From assembly GCF_003633755.1 (NCBI RefSeq), contig NZ_RBIL01000002.1, positions 1,550,001 to 1,614,000 of the forward strand: 64,000 bases of DNA, given 5' to 3'. This document shows positions 46,027 to 55,128 of the stretch, piece after piece. This stretch comes from Solirubrobacter pauli. GTDB taxonomy: Bacteria; Actinomycetota; Thermoleophilia; Solirubrobacterales; Solirubrobacteraceae. The position numbers were made by a program, and so were the translations under genes. Positions within the stretch are counted from its first letter, which is position 1. The number at the start of each line of letters is the position of its first letter. The notes under the pieces are model-generated. The model worked only from the letters and a program-made list of their open reading frames with translations, was not told where the DNA came from and made no database searches.

Positions 46027-48065
46027 TGGACGAGTATCTCCCGATGTTCCTGGCCGAGGGGCGCGAGCACCTGCAGGAGCTCAACCTCGCGGTCGTCCAG
46101 ATCGAGGAGACGCCTGACGACCAGGCGACCGTCGACGAGATCTTCCGCATCGCCCATTCCATGAAGGGGATGAGCGCGACGATGGGCTTCGGCAAGATGG
46201 CGGCGCTCACGCACGAGATGGAAGACGTCTTCGAGCTGCTGCGTCAGCGCCAGGGCGGCCTCTCACGGATCGCCATCGACGTCCTCTTCCAGTGCCTGGA
46301 CGCGCTGTCCGCGGCGGTCGAGTCGATCGACGAGACCGGTTCGGAGAACATCGAGCCGCAGGCGCTGATCGAGAGCCTGCAGGGCCTGGTGCGCGAGCGC
46401 ACGCCCGAGCAGGAGGCCGAGCGGGTCGGCGTCACGCCGCCCGCCTCGGACCTGAGCGAGCTGGCCGACGGCCGCCGCGTGATCCAGATCTCCGCGCGCC
46501 TGGACGACGACGTGTCGATGCCGGCCGTGCGGGCCTACATGGTCCTGTCGGTGATCGCCGGCTACGGCGAGACGCTCAAGTGCAACCCGTCGCCCGAGGA
46601 CGTCGAGACCTTCGACGGCCGCGACGTGGACGCCTGGGTGGTCTCCGAGCGCGCCGACACCGAGATCCAGGACGCGGTCGCCTCCGTGCCCGAGGTGGCC
46701 GAGGTCCACGTGTTCGAGGCCGCCGCCGACGCCGCCCTGGACGCGCCGGACGAGGTCGCCGAGCCGGTCACGGCGCCCCCGGCGCCGCCGGTCGAGGCGC
46801 TGGCGCCCGACGTGCCCGCCGGCGAGGCGCCCGCCGCGCCCGAGGCCGCTCCGGCCGCCCCCGCGGCGCCGGCGAAGGCCGACAAGCCGCAGGAGAAGAA
46901 GGCCCACGGCGGCTCCTCCACGGTCCGCGTGGACGCGGAGCGCCTGGACCAGCTCATGCACTTCATGGGTGAGCTCGTCCTGCACCGCACGCAGGTCGAG
47001 GCGCTCATCCAGCAGGCCGACGTGCCGGGTCTCTCGCAGGCCATGCAGAACCTGACGCGCACGTCGCACGCCCTGCAGTCGATGGTCATGCAGGTCCGGA
47101 TGATCCCGGTGGAAGCCGTCTTCCTGCGCTTCCCGCGGCTCGTGCGCGACCTCTCGACCAAGCTCGGCAAGCAGGTCGACCTGCAGCTCGTGGGCAAGGA
47201 CACCGAGCTCGACCGCACCGTGGTCGACGCGCTCGGCGACCCGCTCGTGCACCTCGTGCGCAACTCGCTCGACCACGGCCTCGAGGGCCCGGAAGAGCGG
47301 GTCGCGGCCGGCAAGCCCGCCCAGGGCATCCTCGAGATCTCCGCCCGCCACGCCGGCGGCAACGTGATCATCACGGTCGCCGACGACGGACGTGGCATCA
47401 ACGCCCGCAAGGTGGCCGAGAAGGCCGCCGAGAAGGGCCTGATCGACCCGCTGAGCGTCGACTCGATCGACATGGCACGCGCCGTCGAGCTGCTCTTCAC
47501 CCCCGGCTTCTCCACGGCCGAGGTCACCAGCGACATCTCCGGCCGCGGCGTCGGCATGGACGCCGTCCGGGCCGCCATCCGCGGGCTCGGCGGCGAGGTC
47601 ATCATGACCTCCGAGCCGGGCAAGGGCACGAGCTCCCAGATCCGCCTGCCGCTGACGCTGGCGATCATGGCCGCGCTGATCGTCGAGGCCGACAACCGCC
47701 CGTTCGCGATCCCGCTGGACCGCATCGAGCGCACCGTCCGCGTCGCCGACCACGCCGTCCGCTCCGTCGCCGGCCGCAAGATGCTGGTGCTCTCCGACGG
47801 CGTGCTGCCGGTCGTGGACGCCTCCGAGCACTACGGCGGGCCGACGAACCCCGACGCCGAGTACGCCGTCGTCGTCCGTGGCAACGGTGACCGCTTCGCG
47901 TTGACCGTCAGCCGCATGATCGGCCAGCACGAGCTGGTCACCCGCCCGCTGCCGCCCGAGGTCTCGGACGGCGCCGCTCTCTCGGGCGCCGCGGTGCTGT
48001 CCGACGGCCAGATCGCCCTCATCATCGACTGCGACGCCGTCGTCGACGTCCCCGTCTCCGCCTGA
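46026..48065 (+). CDS. cheA: Chemotaxis histidine kinase CheA
   Basis: A 679-residue CheA with P1 (phospho-His44 in AHSMKGMSATMG), a P2-like CheY-binding domain (about 150-235), an Ala/Pro linker (about 240-295), and P3 dimerisation (about 300-365). The P4 kinase has LVHLVRNSLDHGLE and the P5 CheW-like domain runs to the C-terminus. It phosphorylates CheY and CheB. The start shares one base with the cheR stop (TGATG). Confidence 0.95.
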   Translation: MDEYLPMFLAEGREHLQELNLAVVQIEETPDDQATVDEIFRIAHSMKGMSATMGFGKMAALTHEMEDVFELLRQRQGGLSRIAIDVLFQCLDALSAAVESIDETGSENIEPQALIESLQGLVRERTPEQEAERVGVTPPASDLSELADGRRVIQISARLDDDVSMPAVRAYMVLSVIAGYGETLKCNPSPEDVETFDGRDVDAWVVSERADTEIQDAVASVPEVAEVHVFEAAADAALDAPDEVAEPVTAPPAPPVEALAPDVPAGEAPAAPEAAPAAPAAPAKADKPQEKKAHGGSSTVRVDAERLDQLMHFMGELVLHRTQVEALIQQADVPGLSQAMQNLTRTSHALQSMVMQVRMIPVEAVFLRFPRLVRDLSTKLGKQVDLQLVGKDTELDRTVVDALGDPLVHLVRNSLDHGLEGPEERVAAGKPAQGILEISARHAGGNVIITVADDGRGINARKVAEKAAEKGLIDPLSVDSIDMARAVELLFTPGFSTAEVTSDISGRGVGMDAVRAAIRGLGGEVIMTSEPGKGTSSQIRLPLTLAIMAALIVEADNRPFAIPLDRIERTVRVADHAVRSVAGRKMLVLSDGVLPVVDASEHYGGPTNPDAEYAVVVRGNGDRFALTVSRMIGQHELVTRPLPPEVSDGAALSGAAVLSDGQIALIIDCDAVVDVPVSA

Positions 48066-48083
48066 GCCTAGAAAGGACGCACG

Positions 48084-48668
48084 TTGACCCGCTACACGGA
48101 TACCCAGCTCGACGCCCTGCGCGAGTTGGCCAACATCGGCTCGGGCACGGCCTCGACCGCGCTCTCGGGCATGCTCGGCAAGAGCGTCGACATCTCGGTG
48201 CCGAACGCCTTCGTCCTGCCGATGGCCGAGGCCGTCGGCTCGATCGGCGACCCGGAGTCCGACTCCACGGGCGTCGTCCTGGGCATCGTCGGAGAGATGC
48301 CGGGCTCGGTGCTGCTGCTCTTCACGCCCAAGGACGCCGAGCTGATGTGCGGCCTGCTGGGCGTCGAGGCCGGGAGCGAGTACGGCATCTCCGCGCTGAT
48401 GGAGATCGGCAACATCGTCGGCGCGTCGTACATCAACGCGCTCGGCCAGATGATCGGCATGGAGCTCGAGCCGACACCGCCCGCCGCGGCGACGGACATG
48501 CTGGGCGCGATCGTGCAGTCCGTGCTCGCCGAGCGCGCCGGCGCCGGTGACGTCGCGCTGCTGCTGGACTCGGACCTCGTCGTCGAGGGCGAGGACTGCT
48601 CGGTGTCGTTCCTGCTGGTCCCCGACCAGGGCGGCGTCGAGCAGATGCTCGAGCGCCTGGGCGTCTAG
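48084..48668 (+). CDS. cheC: CheY-P phosphatase CheC
   Basis: A 194-residue CheC with both active-site helices intact by eye: ALRELANIGSGTA near the N-terminus and LMEIGNIVGASYIN about 100 residues later, each with the required Glu and Asn. It dephosphorylates CheY-P and is stimulated by CheD, encoded next. The start is TTG at 48084 after GAAAGGA. Confidence 0.92.
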   Translation: MTRYTDTQLDALRELANIGSGTASTALSGMLGKSVDISVPNAFVLPMAEAVGSIGDPESDSTGVVLGIVGEMPGSVLLLFTPKDAELMCGLLGVEAGSEYGISALMEIGNIVGASYINALGQMIGMELEPTPPAAATDMLGAIVQSVLAERAGAGDVALLLDSDLVVEGEDCSVSFLLVPDQGGVEQMLERLGV

Positions 48669-48671
48669 CCG

Positions 48672-49175
48672 ATGGCCGAGACGATGGTCAGGATGGGCGA
48701 GCTCGCCACCTCGGCCGTCGCCGGTGATGTACTCGTGTCCCTCGGGCTGGGCTCCTGCATCGGTCTCGCGCTGCTGGACCGGCGACTCGGCGTCGCGGGG
48801 CTCGCGCACGTCGTGCTGCCGTCCTCCGGCGGCAATGCGCCCCTGGGCTCGTGGAAGTTCGCGGACTACGCCGTCCCCGAATTGGTCGATCGGGTGGTAA
48901 AGCTCGGCGCTCGCCGGCCGATGCTTGAGGCAGTGCTTGTCGGTGGTGCCAGCATGTTCGCCGTGTCAAAGTCCTCGCTCGAGGTTGGGCAGCGCAATGA
49001 AGCCGCTGTGCGTGAGCTGCTGCGCGAGCAGCACATCAACGTGATCGCCAAGGAGACCGGTGGGTCCCGTGGGCGCACGATCCGCGTCTACGTCGGGTCG
49101 AACAAGGTCACCGTCAAAGAAGCCGGCGGCACCGAGAAGCCGCTGATCGCGGGCGCCTCCGTGGTGGCCGCATGA
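48672..49175 (+). CDS. cheD: Chemoreceptor glutamine deamidase CheD
   Basis: A 167-residue CheD with the catalytic Cys in LGLGSCIGLAL and His in GLAHVVLP. It deamidates receptor glutamines and regulates CheC. Overlaps fliM by 4 bp. Confidence 0.93.
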   Translation: MAETMVRMGELATSAVAGDVLVSLGLGSCIGLALLDRRLGVAGLAHVVLPSSGGNAPLGSWKFADYAVPELVDRVVKLGARRPMLEAVLVGGASMFAVSKSSLEVGQRNEAAVRELLREQHINVIAKETGGSRGRTIRVYVGSNKVTVKEAGGTEKPLIAGASVVAA

Positions 49176-50164
49176 CCGGCGCCGGCGGACCCGTCCTCAG
49201 CGAAGACGCGATCGCGGCGCTCGTCGACGCCGCGCGCGACGGCCGCCTGCCGGAGGACAAGCCGACCCCGCAGCGGCGTCGCCGCATGCGCGCGGTCGAC
49301 TTCACGCGCCCGACGAAGTTCACCGCCGAGCAGGAGCGCCGCCTGGGCCGCACGCTCGAGGCGTTCTGCCGCACGGCGTCCACGCGCCTGTCGGCCGAGC
49401 TGCGCGTCCCGCTCGAGTTCGAGCTGCTGACCTCCTCCCAGCTGACGTGGGCGAACGCCCACTCGCAGGTGCCGTCCTCGTCGACGGCCGCGATCTTCAA
49501 CGTCGAGCCGATCGGCACCAAGATGCTGCTCTCCACGGAGAGCTCGCTGCTGCTCGGGGCGATCGAGCTGCTGCTCGGCGGGTCGATCGACGGCGGCGTC
49601 AAGGACCGCCGGATGACGGACATCGACCAGGCGCTGGGCCGGCACTTCTTCGAGCGCCTGCTCGCGCAGCTGACGCTGATCTGGACCGACGTCGCCGGGC
49701 TGGAGCTGCAGCTGGAGACCGTCGACCAGCACCTGGAGACCGCGCAGATGGTCTCGGTGTCCGAGCCGACGCTGTCGATGATGCTCGAGGCGCGCCTCGG
49801 CGGCATCTCCGCGACGCTGGCGCTGCTGATCCCGTGGTCGGCGATCGCGCCGGTGGCCGACCGCTTCGGCTCGCGCGAGGACTCCAACGGCCCCCGCAGC
49901 GAGGACGAGGCGTCGTCCGTCCGCCAGGCCGTCGGCACGGTTGAGATGATGGTCCGCGCCGAGGTCGCCTCGGTGATGATGCCGATCGAGTCCGTGCTGG
50001 CCCTCAAGGAGGGCGACCTGCTCCGCCTGAACTCACCCGCCGCCGCGGGCATCACGCTGTATGCCGACCAGGTGCCCGTGCACACGGGCCGCCCGGGGCG
50101 CAGCGGGAGCCGCCGCGCCGTGCAGGTCACCAACAACATCGCCAAGGGCAAGGGTCCGCGATGA
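49172..50164 (+). CDS. fliM: Flagellar motor switch protein FliM
   Basis: A 330-residue C-ring protein. The N-terminal LSEDAIAALVDAA matches the CheY-binding LSQxEIDALL motif; the CheC-like middle domain spans about 50-235, and the C-terminal FliN-like domain follows (GTVEMMVRAEVASVMMPIES to VPVHTG). It binds CheY-P and sets rotation direction. Overlaps fliY by 4 bp. Confidence 0.92.
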   Translation: MTGAGGPVLSEDAIAALVDAARDGRLPEDKPTPQRRRRMRAVDFTRPTKFTAEQERRLGRTLEAFCRTASTRLSAELRVPLEFELLTSSQLTWANAHSQVPSSSTAAIFNVEPIGTKMLLSTESSLLLGAIELLLGGSIDGGVKDRRMTDIDQALGRHFFERLLAQLTLIWTDVAGLELQLETVDQHLETAQMVSVSEPTLSMMLEARLGGISATLALLIPWSAIAPVADRFGSREDSNGPRSEDEASSVRQAVGTVEMMVRAEVASVMMPIESVLALKEGDLLRLNSPAAAGITLYADQVPVHTGRPGRSGSRRAVQVTNNIAKGKGPR

Positions 50165-51078
50165 GCTCGACCGAGGCCCTGACGAAGCTCGGAGAGTCGA
50201 CCGGCGAGGCCTGCCTCAGCGTGCTCGAGATGTTCGCCGCGGACAAGGTGTCCGTCGGCGAGGTCACCACCTTCGAGGAGACCAAGGGCGCCTTCGCGGG
50301 CACGCCCGTCCCGTGCGTGGCGATGTCGGTCTCGTACGTGGACGGCGTCACGGGCGGCAACGTCTTCCTGATCACGCTCGACGGCGCGCGCAACCTCGCC
50401 GCCTCGATGATGGGCATGGATGAGCCCGAGGACCCGGACGCCGAGGAGCTGTCCGAGCTCGAGCTGTCCGCCGTGTCCGAGGCGATGAACCAGATGATGG
50501 CCTCGGCCGCCGCCGCGACGTCCGTCGTGCTCGGCAACGAGGTCGAGATCGGCACGCCGGACACCAAGACGTTCACCGCGGGCGACGACATCGCCGCCTC
50601 CTACGCCAAGACGCCGTACGCCGTCCGGATCGCGATGTCGATCTGCGGCGAGCCGGCGCGGCTCGTCCAGCTCGTCCCCAACGCGTTCGTCGTGCGCATG
50701 TCCAGCGCGCTCGACGACATCGGCGCGGACATCTCCGGCACGGTGCCGGACCCACCGACCGCGGCCGGGACCGGCCCGCGCGGGTCGACCGTCGCCAAGC
50801 CGTCCCTGTCGGGCATCCCGGTCCGGGTCTGGGCCGAGCTCGGGCGGGCGCGGATGCCTTCGGCGCAGATCGTCGGCCTCCCCGCCGGGGCGGTCGTCGA
50901 GCTGGACCGGATGGCCGACGACGCGATCGACCTGTACGTGAACGGAACACGCTTCGCCACCGGCCGTCTGGTAGTGGTGGACGGGACGGACTGGGCCGTG
51001 CGCATCGAGCACGTGCTCGACAATGCCAACGACAGTGATTCTGGAATGGAGGTGGCCGGATGGCCCGAATCCTGGTAG
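50161..51078 (+). CDS. fliY: Flagellar switch phosphatase FliY (CheC-like plus FliN domain)
   Basis: A 305-residue protein. The N-terminal CheC-like domain contains one recognisable active-site helix (LSAVSEAMNQMMAS, about 98-112); the first potential site (LGESTGEAC) lacks the expected Asn. The C-terminal FliN domain (about 220-295: IPVRVWAELGRARMP, then NGTRFATGRLVVV) builds the C-ring. Like Bacillus FliY it probably dephosphorylates CheY-P at the motor. Overlaps cheY by 19 bp. Confidence 0.9.
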   Translation: MSSTEALTKLGESTGEACLSVLEMFAADKVSVGEVTTFEETKGAFAGTPVPCVAMSVSYVDGVTGGNVFLITLDGARNLAASMMGMDEPEDPDAEELSELELSAVSEAMNQMMASAAAATSVVLGNEVEIGTPDTKTFTAGDDIAASYAKTPYAVRIAMSICGEPARLVQLVPNAFVVRMSSALDDIGADISGTVPDPPTAAGTGPRGSTVAKPSLSGIPVRVWAELGRARMPSAQIVGLPAGAVVELDRMADDAIDLYVNGTRFATGRLVVVDGTDWAVRIEHVLDNANDSDSGMEVAGWPESW

Positions 51079-51419
51079 TCGACGATGCCGCCTTCATGCG
51101 GAAGATGGTCTCTGACGCGCTGACCAAGGGCGGCCATGAGGTCGTCGGTGAAGCCGGCAACGGCGTGGAGGCGCTCGAGCGCTTCCAAGAGCTCAAGCCC
51201 GAGCTCACGACGCTCGACATCACGATGCCCGAGAAGGACGGCCTCGCCGCGCTGAAGGAGATCATCGAGCTGGACCCCAGCGCCCGGGTGATCATGTGCT
51301 CGGCGCTCGGGCAGGAGTCCAAGGTGCTCGAGTCCATCAAGCTCGGTGCCCGCGACTTCGTCGTCAAGCCGTTCAAGCCCGAGCGCGTGCTCGAGGCCGT
51401 CGGCAAGGCCTTGGCCTAG
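51060..51419 (+). CDS. cheY: Chemotaxis response regulator CheY
   Basis: A 119-residue single receiver domain: acidic pair in VVDDAAF, phospho-Asp53 in TLDITMPEKDG, Thr/Ser switch in MCSALGQE, and Lys in VVKPFKP. Phosphorylated by CheA, it binds FliM. The ATG lies in the 3' end of fliY, and the gene ends the operon; no clear terminator follows. Confidence 0.94.
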   Translation: MARILVVDDAAFMRKMVSDALTKGGHEVVGEAGNGVEALERFQELKPELTTLDITMPEKDGLAALKEIIELDPSARVIMCSALGQESKVLESIKLGARDFVVKPFKPERVLEAVGKALA

Positions 51420-51443
51420 CCACGCCCGTTGGGGTAGACGAGG

Positions 51444-52145
51444 GTGGTGCACACCATCCTCGTCCCTGGCCTGCTCTGCTCCCCCCGCCTCTACGCGCCG
51501 GTCCTGCCCGCCGTGTGGCGCTTCGGCGCCGCCACGGTCGCCGACACGCGTCGTGACGCGACCATCGCCGGGATGGCCGCCCGTCTCCTGGCCGACGCGC
51601 CGGAGCGATTCGCGCTGGTCGGCCTGAGCATGGGCGGCTACGTGGCGCTCGAGGTCATGCGCCAGGCGCCCGAGCGCGTCGTTGCGCTGGCGCTGATGAG
51701 CACCTCCGCGCGCCCGGACGCGCCGGAGCAGACCGCGGCGCGCCGCGAGCAGATCGCCCTGGCGCGGTCCGGACGCTTCGAGGCGCTGGTCGACGCCGCG
51801 TTCCCGCGGCTCGTCGCCCCCGACCGGGCCGACGACGCCGGGCTGCTCGCGACGACGCGGGCCATGGCCGCCGACGTCGGTCACGACGTCTACGTCCGCC
51901 AGCAGGAGGCGATCATCGGCCGCGCCGACGCACGCCCGCTGCTGGCGACGATCACCTGCCCGGCGCTGGTCGTCCACGGGACGGCCGACCAGCTGATCGC
52001 GCCCGGGCACGGCGAGGAGCTCGCCGCGGGCATCCCCGGAGCCCGCTACGAGCCGCTGGAGGGCTGCGGGCACTCGTCGTCGCTGGAGCGGCCCGAGGCG
52101 TGCGCGGCGGCCCTGGGCGCGCTGCTGGAGCTTGTAGCCGCCTGA
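51444..52145 (+). CDS. Alpha/beta hydrolase
   Basis: A 233-residue hydrolase with oxyanion loop LVPGLLCSP, nucleophile elbow GLSMGGY (about 58), acid in VHGTADQLI and His in CGHSSSLE. No specific substrate can be named. The GTG start is 24 bp after cheY. Its 3' end overlaps, antisense and codon-in-register, the 3' end of the convergent SDR gene. Confidence 0.85.
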   Translation: MVHTILVPGLLCSPRLYAPVLPAVWRFGAATVADTRRDATIAGMAARLLADAPERFALVGLSMGGYVALEVMRQAPERVVALALMSTSARPDAPEQTAARREQIALARSGRFEALVDAAFPRLVAPDRADDAGLLATTRAMAADVGHDVYVRQQEAIIGRADARPLLATITCPALVVHGTADQLIAPGHGEELAAGIPGARYEPLEGCGHSSSLERPEACAAALGALLELVAA

Positions 52146-52844
52146 GACCTCGATCACCTCGCCCGTGACCCACGCGAGGTCGTCGGAGACGAGGGCGGCG
52201 ATGGCCTTGCCGATGTCGTCGCCCTCACCCAGGCGCCCGAGCGTCGTCTCGGCCACGATCGGCGGGATGAACTCCGGGTAGGCGTCGATGCCGCCGTCAC
52301 CCAGGTTCGTGCGCGTGGGGCCCGGGGCCACCGCGTTGACGCGGATGCCACGCGGGGCGAGCTCCTTCGCCAGGTACCGCGTGAGCATGTCCAGGCCGCC
52401 CTTCATGGCCGCGTACGCGGCGTAGCCCTCGGTGGTCACGCCCGGGCGTGTCGAGCTGCTGCTGGTGTTGACGATCGCGCCGCGGTCGCTCAGCAGCGGC
52501 AGCAGCGCCTGCGTGAGGAAGAACGGGCCCTTGAGGAGCACGCGGTGGTAGCGCTCGTAGGCCTCGTCGGTGGTGGTCGCGAACGGCGACGGACCGCCGA
52601 TGCCGGCGTTGTTGACCAGGTAGTCGAACGAGTCGCGGCCCCAGTGCTCGGCGAGCGCGGCGCGGACGCGGTCGGTGAAGGCCGGGAAGCTCGTCGTGTC
52701 GGCGACGTCGAGCGGCAGCGACACGAAGTCGGCGGGGCTGCGGTGGTGGGTCGTGATCACCCCGACGCCGCGATCGTGGAGCTGCTGGGCGGTTGCGCGG
52801 CCAATGCCTGATCCTGCGCCGGTCACGAGAGCGATCTTGGTCAT
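52128..52844 (-). CDS. SDR family oxidoreductase lacking its own stop codon
   Basis: A ~239-residue classical SDR core: TGAGSGIGRATA, VNNAGIGG, catalytic YAAYAAMKGG and the C-terminal VTGEVIEVSGGYKL at which such SDRs normally end. No stop codon follows: the frame stays open for another ~509 codons to 50601, antisense to the hydrolase and cheY. The coordinates given are the conserved core. Divergent from an AraC regulator across only 18 bp, which probably controls it. Confidence 0.75.
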
Positions 52845-52862
52845 GCGTGTAGTGTCTGTCGC

Positions 52863-53762
52863 GTGGCCGCCACAGTGGGAGAACAGAACTCGCCGATCCA
52901 TGCACATTCCTGCTTGGATGAGCTGCGAGCGCTGATCGCGCGGCACGCGCGGCCCGACGAGACGACCGCGATCGACGGCGTGCTGCTCTCGGTCACGGCC
53001 GAGGCCGGCGAGCCACGCGCGTCGACCACCGGCACGGTGTTCGCGCTGATCGCGCAGGGCTCCAAGCGGCTCGCGCTGGGTGAGCGCACGTTCGACTACG
53101 GGCCCGGGCAGTACCTGGTCGCCTCGGTCGACCTACCGATCACCGGCCACTACACCGAGGCACCGGCGCTCGGGTTCGGGTTGGTGCTGCGCCCGTCGGT
53201 GATCGCGCAGCTGCTGCTCGACGGCGCCGCGGCCGGCCCGCCGCCCGCGGGCCTCGGCGTGGCGGACGCGCCGCCAGAGCTCCTCGACGCGGTCGTGCGG
53301 ATGGTCCGGCTGCTCGACCATCCCGCCGACCAGGCCGTGCTCGCGCCGATGCTCGAGCGCGAGATCCTCTGGCGGCTGATCAACGGTCCGCTGGGCGCCG
53401 GCGTCCGCCAGATCGGCATGACGGACTCGAGCCTCACCCACATCGGCCGCGCCGTGCGCGCGATCACGTCCGAGCCCGCGCGGTCGTTCCGCGTCGAGGA
53501 GCTCGCGCGGACGTGCGGCATGAGCGTCTCGGCCTTCCACCGCGGCTTCCAAGCGGTCACCGCGCTCAGCCCGATCCAGTTCCAGAAGCAGCTGCGGCTC
53601 CGGCAGGCGCGGCTGCTGCTGCTCAGCGGCGCCGACGACGTCGCCACGGTCGCGTTCCGCGTCGGCTACGACAGCGCGTCGCAGTTCAGCCGCGAGTACC
53701 GGCGCGAGTTCGGGCTGCCGCCGGGCCGTGACGCGGCGCGACTACGGGCGGTCGCCGCGTAG
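52863..53762 (+). CDS. AraC family transcriptional regulator
   Basis: A 299-residue regulator with an AraC_N-type ligand/cupin domain (about 30-180) and two C-terminal helix-turn-helix motifs (FRVEELARTCGMSVSAFHRGF and VATVAFRVGYDSASQFSREYRREFG). The GTG start is 18 bp from the divergent SDR start, so the promoters must overlap the coding regions. Likely activates the SDR gene. Confidence 0.9.
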   Translation: MAATVGEQNSPIHAHSCLDELRALIARHARPDETTAIDGVLLSVTAEAGEPRASTTGTVFALIAQGSKRLALGERTFDYGPGQYLVASVDLPITGHYTEAPALGFGLVLRPSVIAQLLLDGAAAGPPPAGLGVADAPPELLDAVVRMVRLLDHPADQAVLAPMLEREILWRLINGPLGAGVRQIGMTDSSLTHIGRAVRAITSEPARSFRVEELARTCGMSVSAFHRGFQAVTALSPIQFQKQLRLRQARLLLLSGADDVATVAFRVGYDSASQFSREYRREFGLPPGRDAARLRAVAA

Positions 53763-53924
53763 CGCACGGCCGTCGAGCAGGCAGACGCCGGTCGGCGCCC
53801 AGTGCGTGGCCTGCGGGCCGTCACCGGCGGTCATGTCCTCGGCCACGGCGGCGCCGACCGACAGCCCGACCGCGAACACGGCGGCGGCGAACCCGGTGGC
53901 GATGACGCGGAGCCTGGACCTCAC
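53742..53924 (-). CDS. Small putative secreted or membrane protein
   Basis: A 60-residue ORF with a basic N-terminus, a hydrophobic stretch (VIATGFAAAVFAVGLSVGAAVA) and an AVA-ED signal-peptidase-like site, leaving ~31 mature residues with one Cys. GTG start with GGAGG directly upstream (tight spacing). It overlaps the AraC 3' end by 21 bp and lies 42 bp downstream of the PP2C phosphatase gene. Could be chance in GC-rich DNA; the signal peptide is the main support. Confidence 0.4.
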   Translation of the reverse strand: MRSRLRVIATGFAAAVFAVGLSVGAAVAEDMTAGDGPQATHWAPTGVCLLDGRALRGDRP

Positions 53925-53966
53925 CCTCCGGATGATCGGCGCGCCCTGAGGCCGCTTGAGCGACCG

Positions 53967-55118
53967 TCAGCGCGCGACGCGGCGGCTGAACACGAGCACG
54001 CAGACGTCGTCGTCGCCCTGGCGGCCGTCGTCGAGGGCCAGCGCCAGCGCCTCCGGGGTCGCCTCCCGCGCGACCGCGGCCAGCAGCCGGTCCAGCCCGA
54101 CGTCGATGCTCTCCCCGCGGCGCTCGACGAGGCCGTCGGTGTAGAGCACCAGCTGCCCGCCGGGTGGCAGGTGCAGCGTGTCCTCCATCCGCGGCATGGC
54201 GTCGACCTCGATCCCGAGCGGCGTCGAGCGCGCACCCATGAACAGCTGCGGCTCGCCGCCCGCCGAGACCACCACCGGCGGGAGATGCCCGGCCACCGAC
54301 AGCGTCACGGCCCCCGAGTCGGGCTCGACCTCGGCGTACACGAGCGTGGCGAACCGGGCGGTCGGGACCTGCTCGACGAACGTGTCCAGGTAGCGGACCA
54401 CCTCCAGCGGCCCCACCCCCGTGACCGCGAGCGCGCGGACGGCGCTGCGGAGCTGGCCCATCGCCGTCGCCGCCATCAGCCCGCGGCCGACGACGTCCCC
54501 GACGACGACGCCGACGCGGCCGTTCGGCAGCGCGAACGCGTCGTGCCAGTCCCCACCCACCTCGAGCTGGGAGACGGCCGGGTGGTAGAGCGCGGCGACG
54601 TTGAAGCGCTCGTCGCGCGGCGGCTCGTCGGCCAGCAGGCTCTGCTGCAGCGTGTGCGAGATCGCGCTGGTCTGCTCGTGCCGGCGCTCGAGCGCGCGGC
54701 GGGCGGCGCGTTCACGGTCGCGCGCCAGGCGCAGCTCGCGCTCGTAGGCGCGGCGCTCGCGCACGTCGAGCACCGTCGTGCGCACGAGCTGCGGCTCGCC
54801 CGCCTCGTCGGTCACGAGCACCGAGTTCACGAGCACCGGGAGCCGCTGGCGGTCCGCGGTGACGATGTCCATGGCGATCTCCCGGACGCTGCCCTGCATC
54901 CGCAGCAGCGGCGCGTAGTGCGTCTCGTGGTAGATCCGGCCGCCCGGGCTGAGCAGGTCCTGGAACCGGCGGACGTTGACCAGGTTCTCGCGGTTGAAGC
55001 CGGTCCAGCGCAGGAACGTCTCGTTGACGCGCACGATCCGGCCGTCCGGCGCGGTCGACAGGTAGCCGCACGGGGCGTTCTCGTACAGGTCCTCGGCGCT
55101 CGGGTCCGCGAAGCTCAT
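53967..55118 (-). CDS. PAS-PP2C phosphatase, RsbP-like
   Basis: A 383-residue protein: PAS domain (about 8-125, with APDGRIVRVNETFLRWTG), a helical linker (about 125-160), and a SpoIIE/PP2C phosphatase domain (about 165-380: EVGGDWHDAF, VGDVVGRG, LVLYTDGLVERRG, GDDDVCVLVF). In Bacillus RsbP dephosphorylates RsbV to activate a stress sigma factor and needs RsbQ. An rsbQ-like gene lies 10 bp upstream on the same strand, supporting a stress partner-switching role. Confidence 0.87.
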   Translation of the reverse strand: MSFADPSAEDLYENAPCGYLSTAPDGRIVRVNETFLRWTGFNRENLVNVRRFQDLLSPGGRIYHETHYAPLLRMQGSVREIAMDIVTADRQRLPVLVNSVLVTDEAGEPQLVRTTVLDVRERRAYERELRLARDRERAARRALERRHEQTSAISHTLQQSLLADEPPRDERFNVAALYHPAVSQLEVGGDWHDAFALPNGRVGVVVGDVVGRGLMAATAMGQLRSAVRALAVTGVGPLEVVRYLDTFVEQVPTARFATLVYAEVEPDSGAVTLSVAGHLPPVVVSAGGEPQLFMGARSTPLGIEVDAMPRMEDTLHLPPGGQLVLYTDGLVERRGESIDVGLDRLLAAVAREATPEALALALDDGRQGDDDVCVLVFSRRVAR

Positions 55119-55128
55119 CGCGGCGGCG

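Noticed and set aside
46263-48809. A minus-strand open frame of about 850 codons
   Set aside because: Antisense to cheA and cheC; composition (Asp/Arg/Leu/Val/Gly/His-rich) and lack of motifs mark it as a shadow.
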